A DNA stretch of 30,124 bases from positions 1 through 30,124 of the forward strand of contig CAKRRJ010000024.1 of assembly GCA_934394615.1 (NCBI GenBank). The letters are read 5' to 3'. The position numbers and the translations under genes are program-made. Source of the stretch: an uncultured Lachnospiraceae bacterium. GTDB taxonomy: Bacteria > Bacillota > Clostridia > Lachnospirales > Lachnospiraceae. Below, one piece after another: positions 14,925 to 22,288 of this stretch (position 1 is the stretch's first letter; each line of letters opens with the position of its first letter). The notes under the pieces are model-generated. The model was not told where the DNA came from. It made no database searches and worked only from the letters and a program-made list of their open reading frames with translations.

Positions 14925-16142
14925 TTACATCAGGTCGTACATGGTGAAGATTGGCAGGTAGATCGATACAACGATGAATCCGGCAAAGATGGATAACAAA
15001 ACCAAGAGTGTCGGCTCCAGCATGCCTAGCAGACGCTGCATGCGGAAATCCACTTCATTTGAGTAATAATCTGCTACATTTTCCAGTGTTTCTTCCAGTT
15101 CACCGGTTTCTTCACCGACAGAACACATGTCGATCATGGTCTGTGGGAAATATTTTCTGCCGTATAAGCAGTCGGTAAGTGTTCGGCCCTGCTCAATGAC
15201 GCTGCGCATGGCGCGGACCTCATCCTGGAACAGCGCGTTTTCCATGGTCTTTGCCGTGGTCTCCACTGCCTGGTCGAGTGTGATGCCGGCCGCCAGGAGC
15301 ACGGACATGGTGTTGGCAAACTGCGCGGCCGCGTTCATCTGGTTGATGGTGCCAACCATTGGCAGCGATAACGCCAGTTTCGCTTTCCAGATTCTGCCTT
15401 TCGGCGTTTTGGTGTATGTACGGAATCCAACAATGATCAGGACCCATGCACCAATCATGACCAGCCACCACTTTGCGAAAAAGTTGGAAGCGCCGATCAT
15501 CATCCGCGTCATGAGCGGAAGCTGACCGCCCAGATCCGAGAATACAGCTGCCAGAGTCGGAATGACTTTTGCCATAACAATGATGACTACCACAATGGCA
15601 ATGGCAACGACAAACATTGGATAGGTGAGCGCGCTTTTGATCTTTTCTGTGGTCTTGTACGCTTTGTCATAGAATTTGTGAAGCCGCTCGAAGGACTGGT
15701 CCAGAGTACCGGACTGCTCGCCGGCCCGGATCGTTTCGAGGAACGTGAGCGGGAAGCGCTCCTGATACTGGTCCAGTGCTGCGGCTACGGTGCTGCCCGC
15801 TGCCACATCCACTGCGGATTCTTCTATGACTTTCCGGAGACGCTTGTCTCCGCACTGCCCGGCTAACATCTGCATGGCGCGGGCAATGGACATTCCGGAA
15901 CGGAGGGTGATCGCGAACTGGGAGCAAAGGATTGACAATGCCTTTGTCTTGACCCGCTTATTACCGATCTCCATCTGCAGAATGCTGGTCTGTTTTTTCT
16001 TTTCAGCCTGCTGGCTGATGTTTAAAAGAACTGGATAGCTATCCCGGACCCTGGTTGCGGCAGCCGTTTCTGTTTCTGCCTGGAGCACACCGCGGACTTC
16101 TTTTCCGTCTCTGCCGAGTGCCCGATATGAAAAAGTCGGCAT
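14925..16142 (-). CDS. pilC: PilC, T4P inner-membrane platform (GspF family)
   Basis: A 405-residue protein with the family N terminus MPTFSYRALGRDGKEVRGVL and two GspF-type cytoplasmic helical domains, each with the usual signatures (FAITLRSGMSIARAMQML and FANTMSVLLAAGITLDQAVE, SVGEETGELEETL). Membrane helices lie near the middle (VVAIAIVVVIIVMAKVIP and WWLVMIGAWVLIIVGF) and at the C terminus. PilC is the membrane base that turns under PilB or PilT. The ATG has GGAGG 8 bases upstream. A good promoter lies in the 192-base gap after pilT, so pilC and the pilins may be transcribed apart from the motors. Confidence 0.93.
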   Translation of the reverse strand: MPTFSYRALGRDGKEVRGVLQAETETAAATRVRDSYPVLLNISQQAEKKKQTSILQMEIGNKRVKTKALSILCSQFAITLRSGMSIARAMQMLAGQCGDKRLRKVIEESAVDVAAGSTVAAALDQYQERFPLTFLETIRAGEQSGTLDQSFERLHKFYDKAYKTTEKIKSALTYPMFVVAIAIVVVIIVMAKVIPTLAAVFSDLGGQLPLMTRMMIGASNFFAKWWLVMIGAWVLIIVGFRTYTKTPKGRIWKAKLALSLPMVGTINQMNAAAQFANTMSVLLAAGITLDQAVETTAKTMENALFQDEVRAMRSVIEQGRTLTDCLYGRKYFPQTMIDMCSVGEETGELEETLENVADYYSNEVDFRMQRLLGMLEPTLLVLLSIFAGFIVVSIYLPIFTMYDLM

Positions 16143-16216
16143 GCTTTTTACCTCCAGTACTTGTCTTACGGGATTATGAAGATCTTCTCATATAACCTTA
16201 CCAATTCCTTAAGGAG

Positions 16217-16245
16217 ATTTTAGCACCAGGTCTTTTCTTTGTAAA
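16217..16245 (-). promoter_or_regulatory. Internal promoter before pilC
   Basis: Minus-strand TTTACA (16240-16245), 17 bases, then TAAAAT (16217-16222) with an extended TGC in front: a near-consensus promoter. A second, weaker TTGTCA-17-TAAAGT lies further upstream (about 16275-16303). The rest of the 192-base gap holds an 8-pair ACCAATTC/GAATTGGT inverted repeat spanning the promoter. Confidence 0.6.
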
Positions 16246-16334
16246 GAATTGGTTACCACCATCCTCTCCTTGTACTTTAAAAAATACACTAAATTGTGAC
16301 AAAAATCAAGGTTTTTCGACAAATTTTCTTAGCA

Positions 16335-17396
16335 CTATCTTAACATGAAGTTTTTGCGCATTTCTGTGGGGTCATCGGCCGCCTCCACAGCGGTTTCCGG
16401 CATGATGATGCCGCGCTGCGCGAGGTCTAATAAGAAGCGGTCCATGGTGATGGATCCGTCCTTCGCGCCGGAGATCAGATAGCTCTGCATCTGCGGGGTT
16501 CTGCCATCGCGGATGAGGTTTCGGATCGGCAGCGTGATCATCATGAGCTCGCAGGCTACGGCACGGCCTTTTCCGGTAGCACGCGGTACAAGCTGCTGCG
16601 CCAGAACGGCTTTTAAGGTCATGGAGAGCTGCAGGCGGATCTGCGGCTGTTTGTTTTCCGGGAATACGCCGACAATACGGTCGATACTGTCGACCGCGGA
16701 GTTGGTGTGGATGGTGGAGAACACCAGATGTCCGGTCTCGGCTGCTACCAGCGCCGTCTCGATGGTCTCCGGGGTCCGCATCTCACCAATGAGGATCACA
16801 TCCGGGTCTTCTCGCAGGGATGCGTAAAGGCCGTGCTCGTAATCTTCCACATCCTCCCCGACCTCTCGCTGGTTGATGATGGCGCGCTGCGGCGTGTATA
16901 CATACTCGATCGGGTCTTCCAGGGTGATGATGTGCACTGGCCTGGTCTGGTTGATCTGGTCCAGGATGGCAGCCAGCGTGGTGGATTTACCGCTTCCGGT
17001 CTCGCCCGTTACCAGGACGATGCCTTTGTTCCAGCGCGGGAACTGGCGCACGGCATCCGGCAGTCCCAGATCTTCCAGCTTCGGAATGGAGTTGCTTAAC
17101 AGACGAAGCGCCGCGGAGAGACATCCCTGCTGGCGGAACAGGTTGATTCGGATACGCCGTCCGGCCAGGGTCGCAGCGAAATCGAGCTGGCCGATCTCAT
17201 CGATCTTTTTGATATGCTCGCCTGCCAGCTGGCGGCCGTACTCCTCGCAGTCCTCGTAAGTTAATGGTTCGTCAGCCAGGTTGCAGATGCGGCCGTCAAG
17301 CCGACATTTTGGCGGCAGGCCAGCGATCAGATGCACGTCGGACGCGCGCTTCTCGGCTGCCAGCGCAATCAGGTCTTCTACACTATATAAATACAT
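16335..17396 (-). CDS. pilT: PilT, pilus retraction ATPase
   Basis: A 353-residue hexameric motor ATPase. Seen: Asp box region SDVHLIAG (19-26), Walker A GETGSGKST (131-139), Asp-containing LEDPIEY, Walker B-like DPDVILIGEMR (198-207) and the His box TGHLVFSTIHT (221-231). Length and the short N-terminal domain without zinc cysteines separate it from PilB. It lies 30 bases after pilB and probably shares its transcript. PilT disassembles pili and drives twitching and DNA uptake in other bacteria. Confidence 0.93.
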   Translation of the reverse strand: MYLYSVEDLIALAAEKRASDVHLIAGLPPKCRLDGRICNLADEPLTYEDCEEYGRQLAGEHIKKIDEIGQLDFAATLAGRRIRINLFRQQGCLSAALRLLSNSIPKLEDLGLPDAVRQFPRWNKGIVLVTGETGSGKSTTLAAILDQINQTRPVHIITLEDPIEYVYTPQRAIINQREVGEDVEDYEHGLYASLREDPDVILIGEMRTPETIETALVAAETGHLVFSTIHTNSAVDSIDRIVGVFPENKQPQIRLQLSMTLKAVLAQQLVPRATGKGRAVACELMMITLPIRNLIRDGRTPQMQSYLISGAKDGSITMDRFLLDLAQRGIIMPETAVEAADDPTEMRKNFMLR

Positions 17397-17426
17397 GGGA
17401 ATCGTTCCTTTCTCATCTCAGCTTTT

Positions 17427-19109
17427 TTAGAAGATCGACAGCGTACGGATGATCTCATCTACCGTTGTCGTTCCGTTGTCGAGCAGTTTCTGCGCGTGCT
17501 CTGCCATCGGCACGTATGCGCACTCTTTCTTTGCCACTTCCAGGAAGCGCGGGCGGTCTGCCTCCTCCATGATGCAGCGGCGCAGGCCATCCTGGATGAC
17601 CATAACCTCAAATACACCGATTCGTCCGCGGTAGCCGGAACGGAAGCACTGGTCGCAGCCGGCGCCTTGCCAGTAGACGCGGCCCGGAACATCCGGGATC
17701 TTGGCAAGTTCCAGCGCTTTTTTCGGCGGAACGATCTGCTCTTTGCAGCTCGGGCAGACGCGGCGCAAAAGTCGCTGGGAGATGACGCCTCGCAGGCCTG
17801 CCGCGATCAGGTATGGCGGCACGCCCATGTCGCGCAGACGGTCGATCGCGGAGATGGCATCCTCCGTGTGGATGGTGGTGATAACCAGGTGGCCGGTCAT
17901 GGCGGCACGCATGGCGATCTCGGCGGTCTCGCCGTCTCGGATCTCGCCGACGCAGATGACATCCGGGTCCTGTCGCAGAATGGATCGCAGGCCGGACGCG
18001 AAAGTCAGGCCGACTTTCTCGTTGATCTGTACCTGGGTCGCGCCTTTCATGTGGTACTCCACCGGATCCTCCAGGGTGATCAGGTTGGTACGGTCGGAAA
18101 GCAGCTCCCGCACAAGGGTGTACATGGTGGAGGACTTACCGGAACCGGTCGGTCCCACGATCATGATAACGCCGGAGGTGAGTCCTAAGAGCTTGTCAAT
18201 CTTCGCGTCCTCTGCCGGAGGGATGCCGATGCCGCGGCGGTTCAGAGAGTCTTCGTTCCGGCGCAGGATTCGGATTACGACTTTTTCACCGTAGATGGTC
18301 GGCAGCGTGGAAGTACGCATATCCAGCTCGGTTCCACGCATCGGCAGCACAGCACGGCCATCCTGCGGGATTCGTTTTTCTACGATATCCATGCGGGACA
18401 TGATCTTTAATCGGGAAATAACGGAATCTTTCAGCTCTCCCGGGATTGTCATGATACGGTGCAGCTGGCCGTCGATACGCATTCGGACAAGCAGTTCTTC
18501 CTCGGAAGGCTCGAAGTGGATATCGGACGCGTTTTCCACATAAGCACGCTCGATGATGGAGTTGACCAGGCGCACCATCGGGGTGGTGTTTTCCTGGTTC
18601 TCCGCCGGTCTTGCCGATGCCTCTGCCTCCATGGCAGCCGCGTTTTCCGCACGGATCTGCGCCATAGCCTGCGCAGCACCCTCATTTCCGTAAAGCACGT
18701 TGATGGCATGCTTAACCGCAGGCTCGGAGGCGATCATCGGGACGATCCGTTTTTTGGAAGTACGCTGCGCCTCCTCGACCGCCATGAAGTTTAACGGGTC
18801 GGCCATCGCAAGGAACAGCTGGTCCTTGGAAATACGGACCGGAACGATGTTCATGCGCCTTGCAAGGTTTTTCGGTACATAGGTGGACATTTCCGGCGCA
18901 ATGTCGACCTTGGTTAAGTCGATGTATTCAATACCAAGCTGCATACGGAGCGCGTCGATCAGCTGGCGCTCGGTGATAAAGTTGTGTTTTATCAGGATCG
19001 TACCAAGACGGTCTTTCTCCTTTGACTGAAACTCCAGAGCCTGCTTTAACTGATCTTCCGTGAGCAGCCCAAGCTCTATGAGCATATCGCCTAATCGTTT
19101 TGTACGCAT
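17427..19109 (-). CDS. pilB: PilB, pilus extension ATPase with MshEN c-di-GMP-binding domain
   Basis: A 560-residue GspE/PilB motor. The N terminus has two 24-residue MshEN motifs. Residues 5-28 fit RLGxxLIxxGLLxxxxLxxxLxxQ fully; residues 34-57 (RLGTILIKHNFITERQLIDA...) fit except Asn for Gly at motif position 10. They are five residues apart, as in known c-di-GMP-binding PilB/MshE proteins. Next come the Asp box SDIHFEP (195-201), Walker A GPTGSGKSS (319-327), Walker B-like DPDVICVGEIR (381-391), His box TGHLVITTIHT (405-415) and a four-cysteine zinc site (C452, C455, C485, C488). The family drives pilin polymerisation. It is the first gene of the locus, with its own promoter and AGAGGAG site. 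Confidence 0.94.
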   Translation of the reverse strand: MRTKRLGDMLIELGLLTEDQLKQALEFQSKEKDRLGTILIKHNFITERQLIDALRMQLGIEYIDLTKVDIAPEMSTYVPKNLARRMNIVPVRISKDQLFLAMADPLNFMAVEEAQRTSKKRIVPMIASEPAVKHAINVLYGNEGAAQAMAQIRAENAAAMEAEASARPAENQENTTPMVRLVNSIIERAYVENASDIHFEPSEEELLVRMRIDGQLHRIMTIPGELKDSVISRLKIMSRMDIVEKRIPQDGRAVLPMRGTELDMRTSTLPTIYGEKVVIRILRRNEDSLNRRGIGIPPAEDAKIDKLLGLTSGVIMIVGPTGSGKSSTMYTLVRELLSDRTNLITLEDPVEYHMKGATQVQINEKVGLTFASGLRSILRQDPDVICVGEIRDGETAEIAMRAAMTGHLVITTIHTEDAISAIDRLRDMGVPPYLIAAGLRGVISQRLLRRVCPSCKEQIVPPKKALELAKIPDVPGRVYWQGAGCDQCFRSGYRGRIGVFEVMVIQDGLRRCIMEEADRPRFLEVAKKECAYVPMAEHAQKLLDNGTTTVDEIIRTLSIF

Positions 19110-19150
19110 ATAGTACTCTTCTCCTCTGTCAAAATCTCATTCTGGTACTT

Positions 19151-19159
19151 ATTATAGCA
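19151..19159 (-). promoter_or_regulatory. Extended -10 promoter of the T4P locus (pilB)
   Basis: The minus strand reads TGCTATAAT, a perfect extended -10, about 42 bases before the pilB ATG. No good -35 is seen 16-18 bases further up. Confidence 0.55.
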
Positions 19160-19205
19160 AGTTCGAGGGGGAACGGCTAGTGGTATCTGGAAATTCGTGG
19201 CATAC

Positions 19206-19235
19206 AAAAGCGGCGGTCCCCGAAAGGACCGCCGC
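19206..19235 (-). terminator. Rho-independent terminator of the downstream nuclease-family gene
   Basis: GCGGCGGTCC (19210-19219) pairs with GGACCGCCGC (19226-19235), followed on the minus strand by TTTTG. It lies 13 bases after the stop at 19249. The same hairpin core recurs at 20376-20412. Confidence 0.8.
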
Positions 19236-19248
19236 CTGTGAACAGTTT

Positions 19249-20193
19249 CTAATTTTCATTTTTGCCTGATTTCCAGTATTCCTCGCAAATTTTCTGGATG
19301 TCATACCCTGGTGCATAGTGTTTTGCAATTGCGCAAATCTTGTGAACTTCTGACAGGTCCATCTCCAGAAGCTCTGCTATCTGAACGGGTGTAACATCCT
19401 TTTTCAGCTTTTTCACGATCAGTCGGATTGTCGCAGATAACTCGCCCAATTCTCGGCCGCGTTCCTCACCGATTTCCTGCCCGCGTTCTAAGCCAATCGA
19501 TAAAATACTCATCTGAACCACCTCCCATTCTTCTGACTGTTTTACTTCATTTACCACATTGTCGATCTTTGTGAGACGTTCATCCCAGCAAAGAATTTCC
19601 GGGTTATCTGAGCGGGTGTCTTTCATGTACTGGAGCAGGCTGACCAGTCCTGGATCACCATTTTTGCTTGCCATATTTAAGAAAATTTTCGTGGTCCCAT
19701 CGTCGAGTTCTAATTCCGGGCACTCGATGCAGCGCTCGGTGAATGTATATTTTGCCCTGCCTTTTTGGAAAATATCTTCCTGCGTAATAAATGTTACTAT
19801 CGTTGACGGAAGTTCCTGATAGCGCGTCCGTTTTCCGGATTTTAAGATGGGCGTGTCTAACAGACCCTGATAAAACCGCGAGCGCTTCCGCATATCATCG
19901 CTGCTGGTATCATTCTGCATCTCGGTCGCAAACTGGCGGTCATCTTCTGATAGCGCCCAGGCATCCAGCCGGATCGCGCGTTTTCCAATCTTATTCAGCA
20001 CCACTTCTTCTGTATGTACTTTCTTTAATTTAAGGTTCGGCTCTCCTAAAATGATACTGAGAACATTTTCGTGCGCCTCTTTGTTTTTCATAACTGAAAG
20101 AAACAAAGCAAAATCGCTGAGATTGATCTGGCACTCCCGCAGCTTCAATTCTGCTGCGTAATCCACTTCTTGTCGTTTTTCTGTTTTTTGCAT
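19249..20193 (-). CDS. PD-(D/E)XK nuclease family transposase-like protein
   Basis: A 314-residue protein of the PDDEXK transposase-like family (PF12784 type), distinct from the Rpn pair at 766-2882. The active-site pattern is D77 (IRLDAWA) and E91-x-Q93 (TEMQN), then RKRSRFYQG with the Arg and Tyr typical of the group. The central part includes IFLNMASKNGDPGLVSLLQYM and a WDERLTKIDNVV helix. The C terminus has an ERGQEIGEERGRELGEL linker and a helix-turn-helix-like segment (VTPVQIAELLEMDLSEVHKI). Of three nearby ATGs, the first two touch the GGGAGG site; the third (20193, MQKTEK) is 9 bases from it and is chosen. No terminal inverted repeats are seen. Mobility is unproven; related proteins occur in many scattered copies in gut Clostridia. 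Confidence 0.8.
   Translation of the reverse strand: MQKTEKRQEVDYAAELKLRECQINLSDFALFLSVMKNKEAHENVLSIILGEPNLKLKKVHTEEVVLNKIGKRAIRLDAWALSEDDRQFATEMQNDTSSDDMRKRSRFYQGLLDTPILKSGKRTRYQELPSTIVTFITQEDIFQKGRAKYTFTERCIECPELELDDGTTKIFLNMASKNGDPGLVSLLQYMKDTRSDNPEILCWDERLTKIDNVVNEVKQSEEWEVVQMSILSIGLERGQEIGEERGRELGELSATIRLIVKKLKKDVTPVQIAELLEMDLSEVHKICAIAKHYAPGYDIQKICEEYWKSGKNEN
19510..19526 (-). promoter_or_regulatory. Internal Shine-Dalgarno and ATG in the PD-(D/E)XK gene
   Basis: GGGAGG (19521-19526) lies 8 bases before an in-frame ATG with its A at 19512 (MSILSIGLERG). This start would give an 87-residue C-terminal protein with the linker and the HTH-like segment but no nuclease core, parallel to the internal starts in the two Rpn genes. 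Confidence 0.35.
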
Positions 20194-20311
20194 CTGCATC
20201 ATCCTCCCTGCTTAGATTGTTTGGCTTTTTAAGCAAAGAGTTTTCTGATGCCGTGACCGGCTTTAGATAGTAGAAATATCAATTAGATGATTAGAAACTT
20301 CGCTTATTCTA

Positions 20312-20340
20312 AGAATATCATACGAAAATCGGCAATGCAA
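20312..20340 (-). promoter_or_regulatory. Promoter of the PD-(D/E)XK gene
   Basis: Minus-strand TTGCAT (20335-20340), 17 bases, then TATTCT (20312-20317) with an extended TGA in front. The leader to the start codon would be about 110 bases, with no other recognisable element. Confidence 0.55.
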
Positions 20341-20375
20341 GAAGATTCCTTCGACAACATAAAAATCCGATCAAG

Positions 20376-20412
20376 CAAAAGCGGCGGTCCCCGAAAGGAC
20401 CGCCATTTTGCA
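20376..20412 (-). terminator. Terminator of the purine/thrH operon
   Basis: On the minus strand GCAAAA-TGGCGGTCC pairs with GGACCGCCG-CTTTTGC around TTTCGG, 17 bases after the thrH stop. The core and loop equal those of the terminator at 19206-19235. Confidence 0.75.
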
Positions 20413-20429
20413 TTTTTCCCGATTCTGTT

Positions 20430-21029
20430 TTACACTGCTGCCTTAATCGCTGCCAGCAGTTCTTCATACGTCTCATACGCCGGAAGATCCGGGTTATCAT
20501 TTTTGATCTGGTCGGTGCTCTTAAAGAGGAAGCCGGCTTTGCTGGCGCGGATCATGCCGAGGTCGTTGTAGCTGTCGCCGCTGGCGATGGTCTCGAATCC
20601 GATGGACTGCAGCGCCTTGACGGTGCTGAGTTTGGACTGTTCGATGCGCATTTTAAATCCGGTAATCTCGCCGTTTTCTGCTACTTCCAGCTCGTTGCAG
20701 AAGATGGTCGGCCAGCCGAGTTTCTTCATGAGCGGCTTTGCGAACTGGGTAAAGGTATCGCTGATGATGATTACCTGTCCCAGTTCCCGGAGTTCATCTA
20801 AAAACTCTCTTGCGCCCGGCATCGGGTCGATCTTCTCGATGGTCTCCTGAATCTCTTTTAAGCCAAGTCCGTGCTCTTTTAAGATTCCAAGGCGCCATTT
20901 CATGAGTTTGTCGTAGTCCGGCTCATCACGGGTGGTGCGCTTTAACTCCGGGATGCCGCTTGCCTCCGCGAACGCGATCCAGATTTCCGGTACTAATACT
21001 CCTTCCAGGTCTAAACAGGTAATAAACAT
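20430..21029 (-). CDS. thrH: ThrH, bifunctional phosphoserine phosphatase / homoserine phosphotransferase
   Basis: A 199-residue HAD-superfamily enzyme close to Pseudomonas ThrH. Motif I is CLDLEGVLVPEIW (nucleophile D7, with E9), then TTRDEPDYDKLM, motif II IISDTF (S90), and motif IV GDSYND (152-156). ThrH removes phosphate from phosphoserine and can pass it to homoserine. The frame is open upstream to 21263, but ATG 21029 starts at the family N terminus and has GGAGG 8 bases before it. It follows the AICAR transformylase gene by 61 bases and ends at a shared terminator, so it is probably third in the ZTP-riboswitch operon. As a serine-forming step it can feed one-carbon folate supply. Confidence 0.88.
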   Translation of the reverse strand: MFITCLDLEGVLVPEIWIAFAEASGIPELKRTTRDEPDYDKLMKWRLGILKEHGLGLKEIQETIEKIDPMPGAREFLDELRELGQVIIISDTFTQFAKPLMKKLGWPTIFCNELEVAENGEITGFKMRIEQSKLSTVKALQSIGFETIASGDSYNDLGMIRASKAGFLFKSTDQIKNDNPDLPAYETYEELLAAIKAAV

Positions 21030-21090
21030 CTTTCCATCCTCCAATTCATGTTTTCGTATTCCAACAGAGGGCAGGAACTCCCGCGCTTTG

Positions 21091-22269
21091 TTAGTGGTGG
21101 AACAGGCGGATGCCGGTAAAGGCCATCGCCATGTTGTATTTGTTGCAGGTCTCGATGACATTGTCGTCGCGAACGGATCCGCCCGGCTGCGCAATGTATT
21201 TGACGCCGCTCTTATGCGCGCGCTCGATGTTATCGCCGAACGGGAAGAACGCGTCGGAGCCAAGTGCCACGTCGGTCATCTGATCCAGCCATGCGCGCTT
21301 CTCTTCTTTGGTGAATACCGGCGGTTTTACCTTAAAGGTCTTCTCCCATGCGCCGTCTGCCAGCACATCCATGTACTCGTCGCCGATGTAAACGTCGATG
21401 GCGTTGTCGCGGTCGGCACGCTTGATGCCATCCACAAACTGCAGGTTCAGTACCTGCGGAGCCTGGCGTAAGAACCAGTTGTCTGCCTTCTGGCCTGCCA
21501 GTCTGGTGCAGTGTACGCGGGACTGCTGGCCTGCGCCGATGCCGATGGCCTGGCCGTCTTTTGCGTAGCAGACAGAGTTGGACTGGGTGTATTTTAAGGT
21601 GATGAGGGAGATGACCAGGTCAATCTTTGCCTGATCCGGGATCTCCTTGTTCTCGGTCACGACGTTTGCCAGCATGTCTTTGTTGATATCCAGGTTGTTT
21701 CTGCCCTGCTCAAAGACCACGCCGAACACCTGCTTGCGCTCGATCGGCTCCGGCTCGTAATCCGGGTCGATCTGGATGACGCAGTAGCTGCCTTTTTTCT
21801 TCTCTTTTAAGATTTCCAGTGCCTCCGGCTCATATCCCGGCGCAATGACGCCGTCGGATACCTCACGCTTGATGAGCTTTGCGGTGGAAACATCGCAGAC
21901 ATCGGACAGGGAAATGAAGTCACCGAAAGAGGACATACGGTCCGCGCCGCGTGCTCTCGCGTAAGCGCTTGCAAGCGGGGAAAGCTCACCCATATCGTCT
22001 ACCCAGTAGATCTTTGCCAGGGTCTCGGAGAGCGGCAGGCCTACTGCTGCGCCAGCCGGTGAAACATGCTTGAACGATGCTGCTGCCGGAAGTCCGGTTG
22101 CTTTCTTTAACTCTCTGACTAACTGCCAGCCGTTGAACGCGTCTAACAGGTTGATGTAGCCAGGTCTTCCGCTTAATACCTGGAACGGAAGGTCTTTATC
22201 GTTATGCATGAATACTCTTGCCGGTTTCTGATTCGGGTTACAGCCATATTTTAATTCCATCTCGTTCAT
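21091..22269 (-). CDS. purH: AICAR transformylase (stand-alone PurH-type formyltransferase)
   Basis: A 392-residue enzyme that transfers the formyl group of 10-formyl-THF to AICAR ribotide (ZMP), the ninth step of IMP synthesis. It contains the AICARFT signatures SFKHVSPAGAAVG (catalytic Lys-His), SNSVCYAKDGQAIGIGAGQQSR, GSDAFFPFGDNI and IAQPGGSVRDD. The methylglyoxal-synthase-like cyclohydrolase domain of bifunctional PurH (about 520 residues) is absent; a separate cyclohydrolase gene lies 19 bases upstream. GGGAG stands 8 bases before ATG 22269. The cytosolic enzyme consumes the very metabolite sensed by the upstream riboswitch. Confidence 0.93.
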   Translation of the reverse strand: MNEMELKYGCNPNQKPARVFMHNDKDLPFQVLSGRPGYINLLDAFNGWQLVRELKKATGLPAAASFKHVSPAGAAVGLPLSETLAKIYWVDDMGELSPLASAYARARGADRMSSFGDFISLSDVCDVSTAKLIKREVSDGVIAPGYEPEALEILKEKKKGSYCVIQIDPDYEPEPIERKQVFGVVFEQGRNNLDINKDMLANVVTENKEIPDQAKIDLVISLITLKYTQSNSVCYAKDGQAIGIGAGQQSRVHCTRLAGQKADNWFLRQAPQVLNLQFVDGIKRADRDNAIDVYIGDEYMDVLADGAWEKTFKVKPPVFTKEEKRAWLDQMTDVALGSDAFFPFGDNIERAHKSGVKYIAQPGGSVRDDNVIETCNKYNMAMAFTGIRLFHH

Positions 22270-22288
22270 CTTCTTATCTCCCTTTCCC

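Noticed and set aside
21030..21263. N-terminal extension of ThrH
   Set aside because: The extra 78 residues overlap the 3' end of purH on the same strand in another frame and are low-complexity Arg/Ser/Thr; the ATG at 21029 has a strong ribosome-binding site and the family N terminus.
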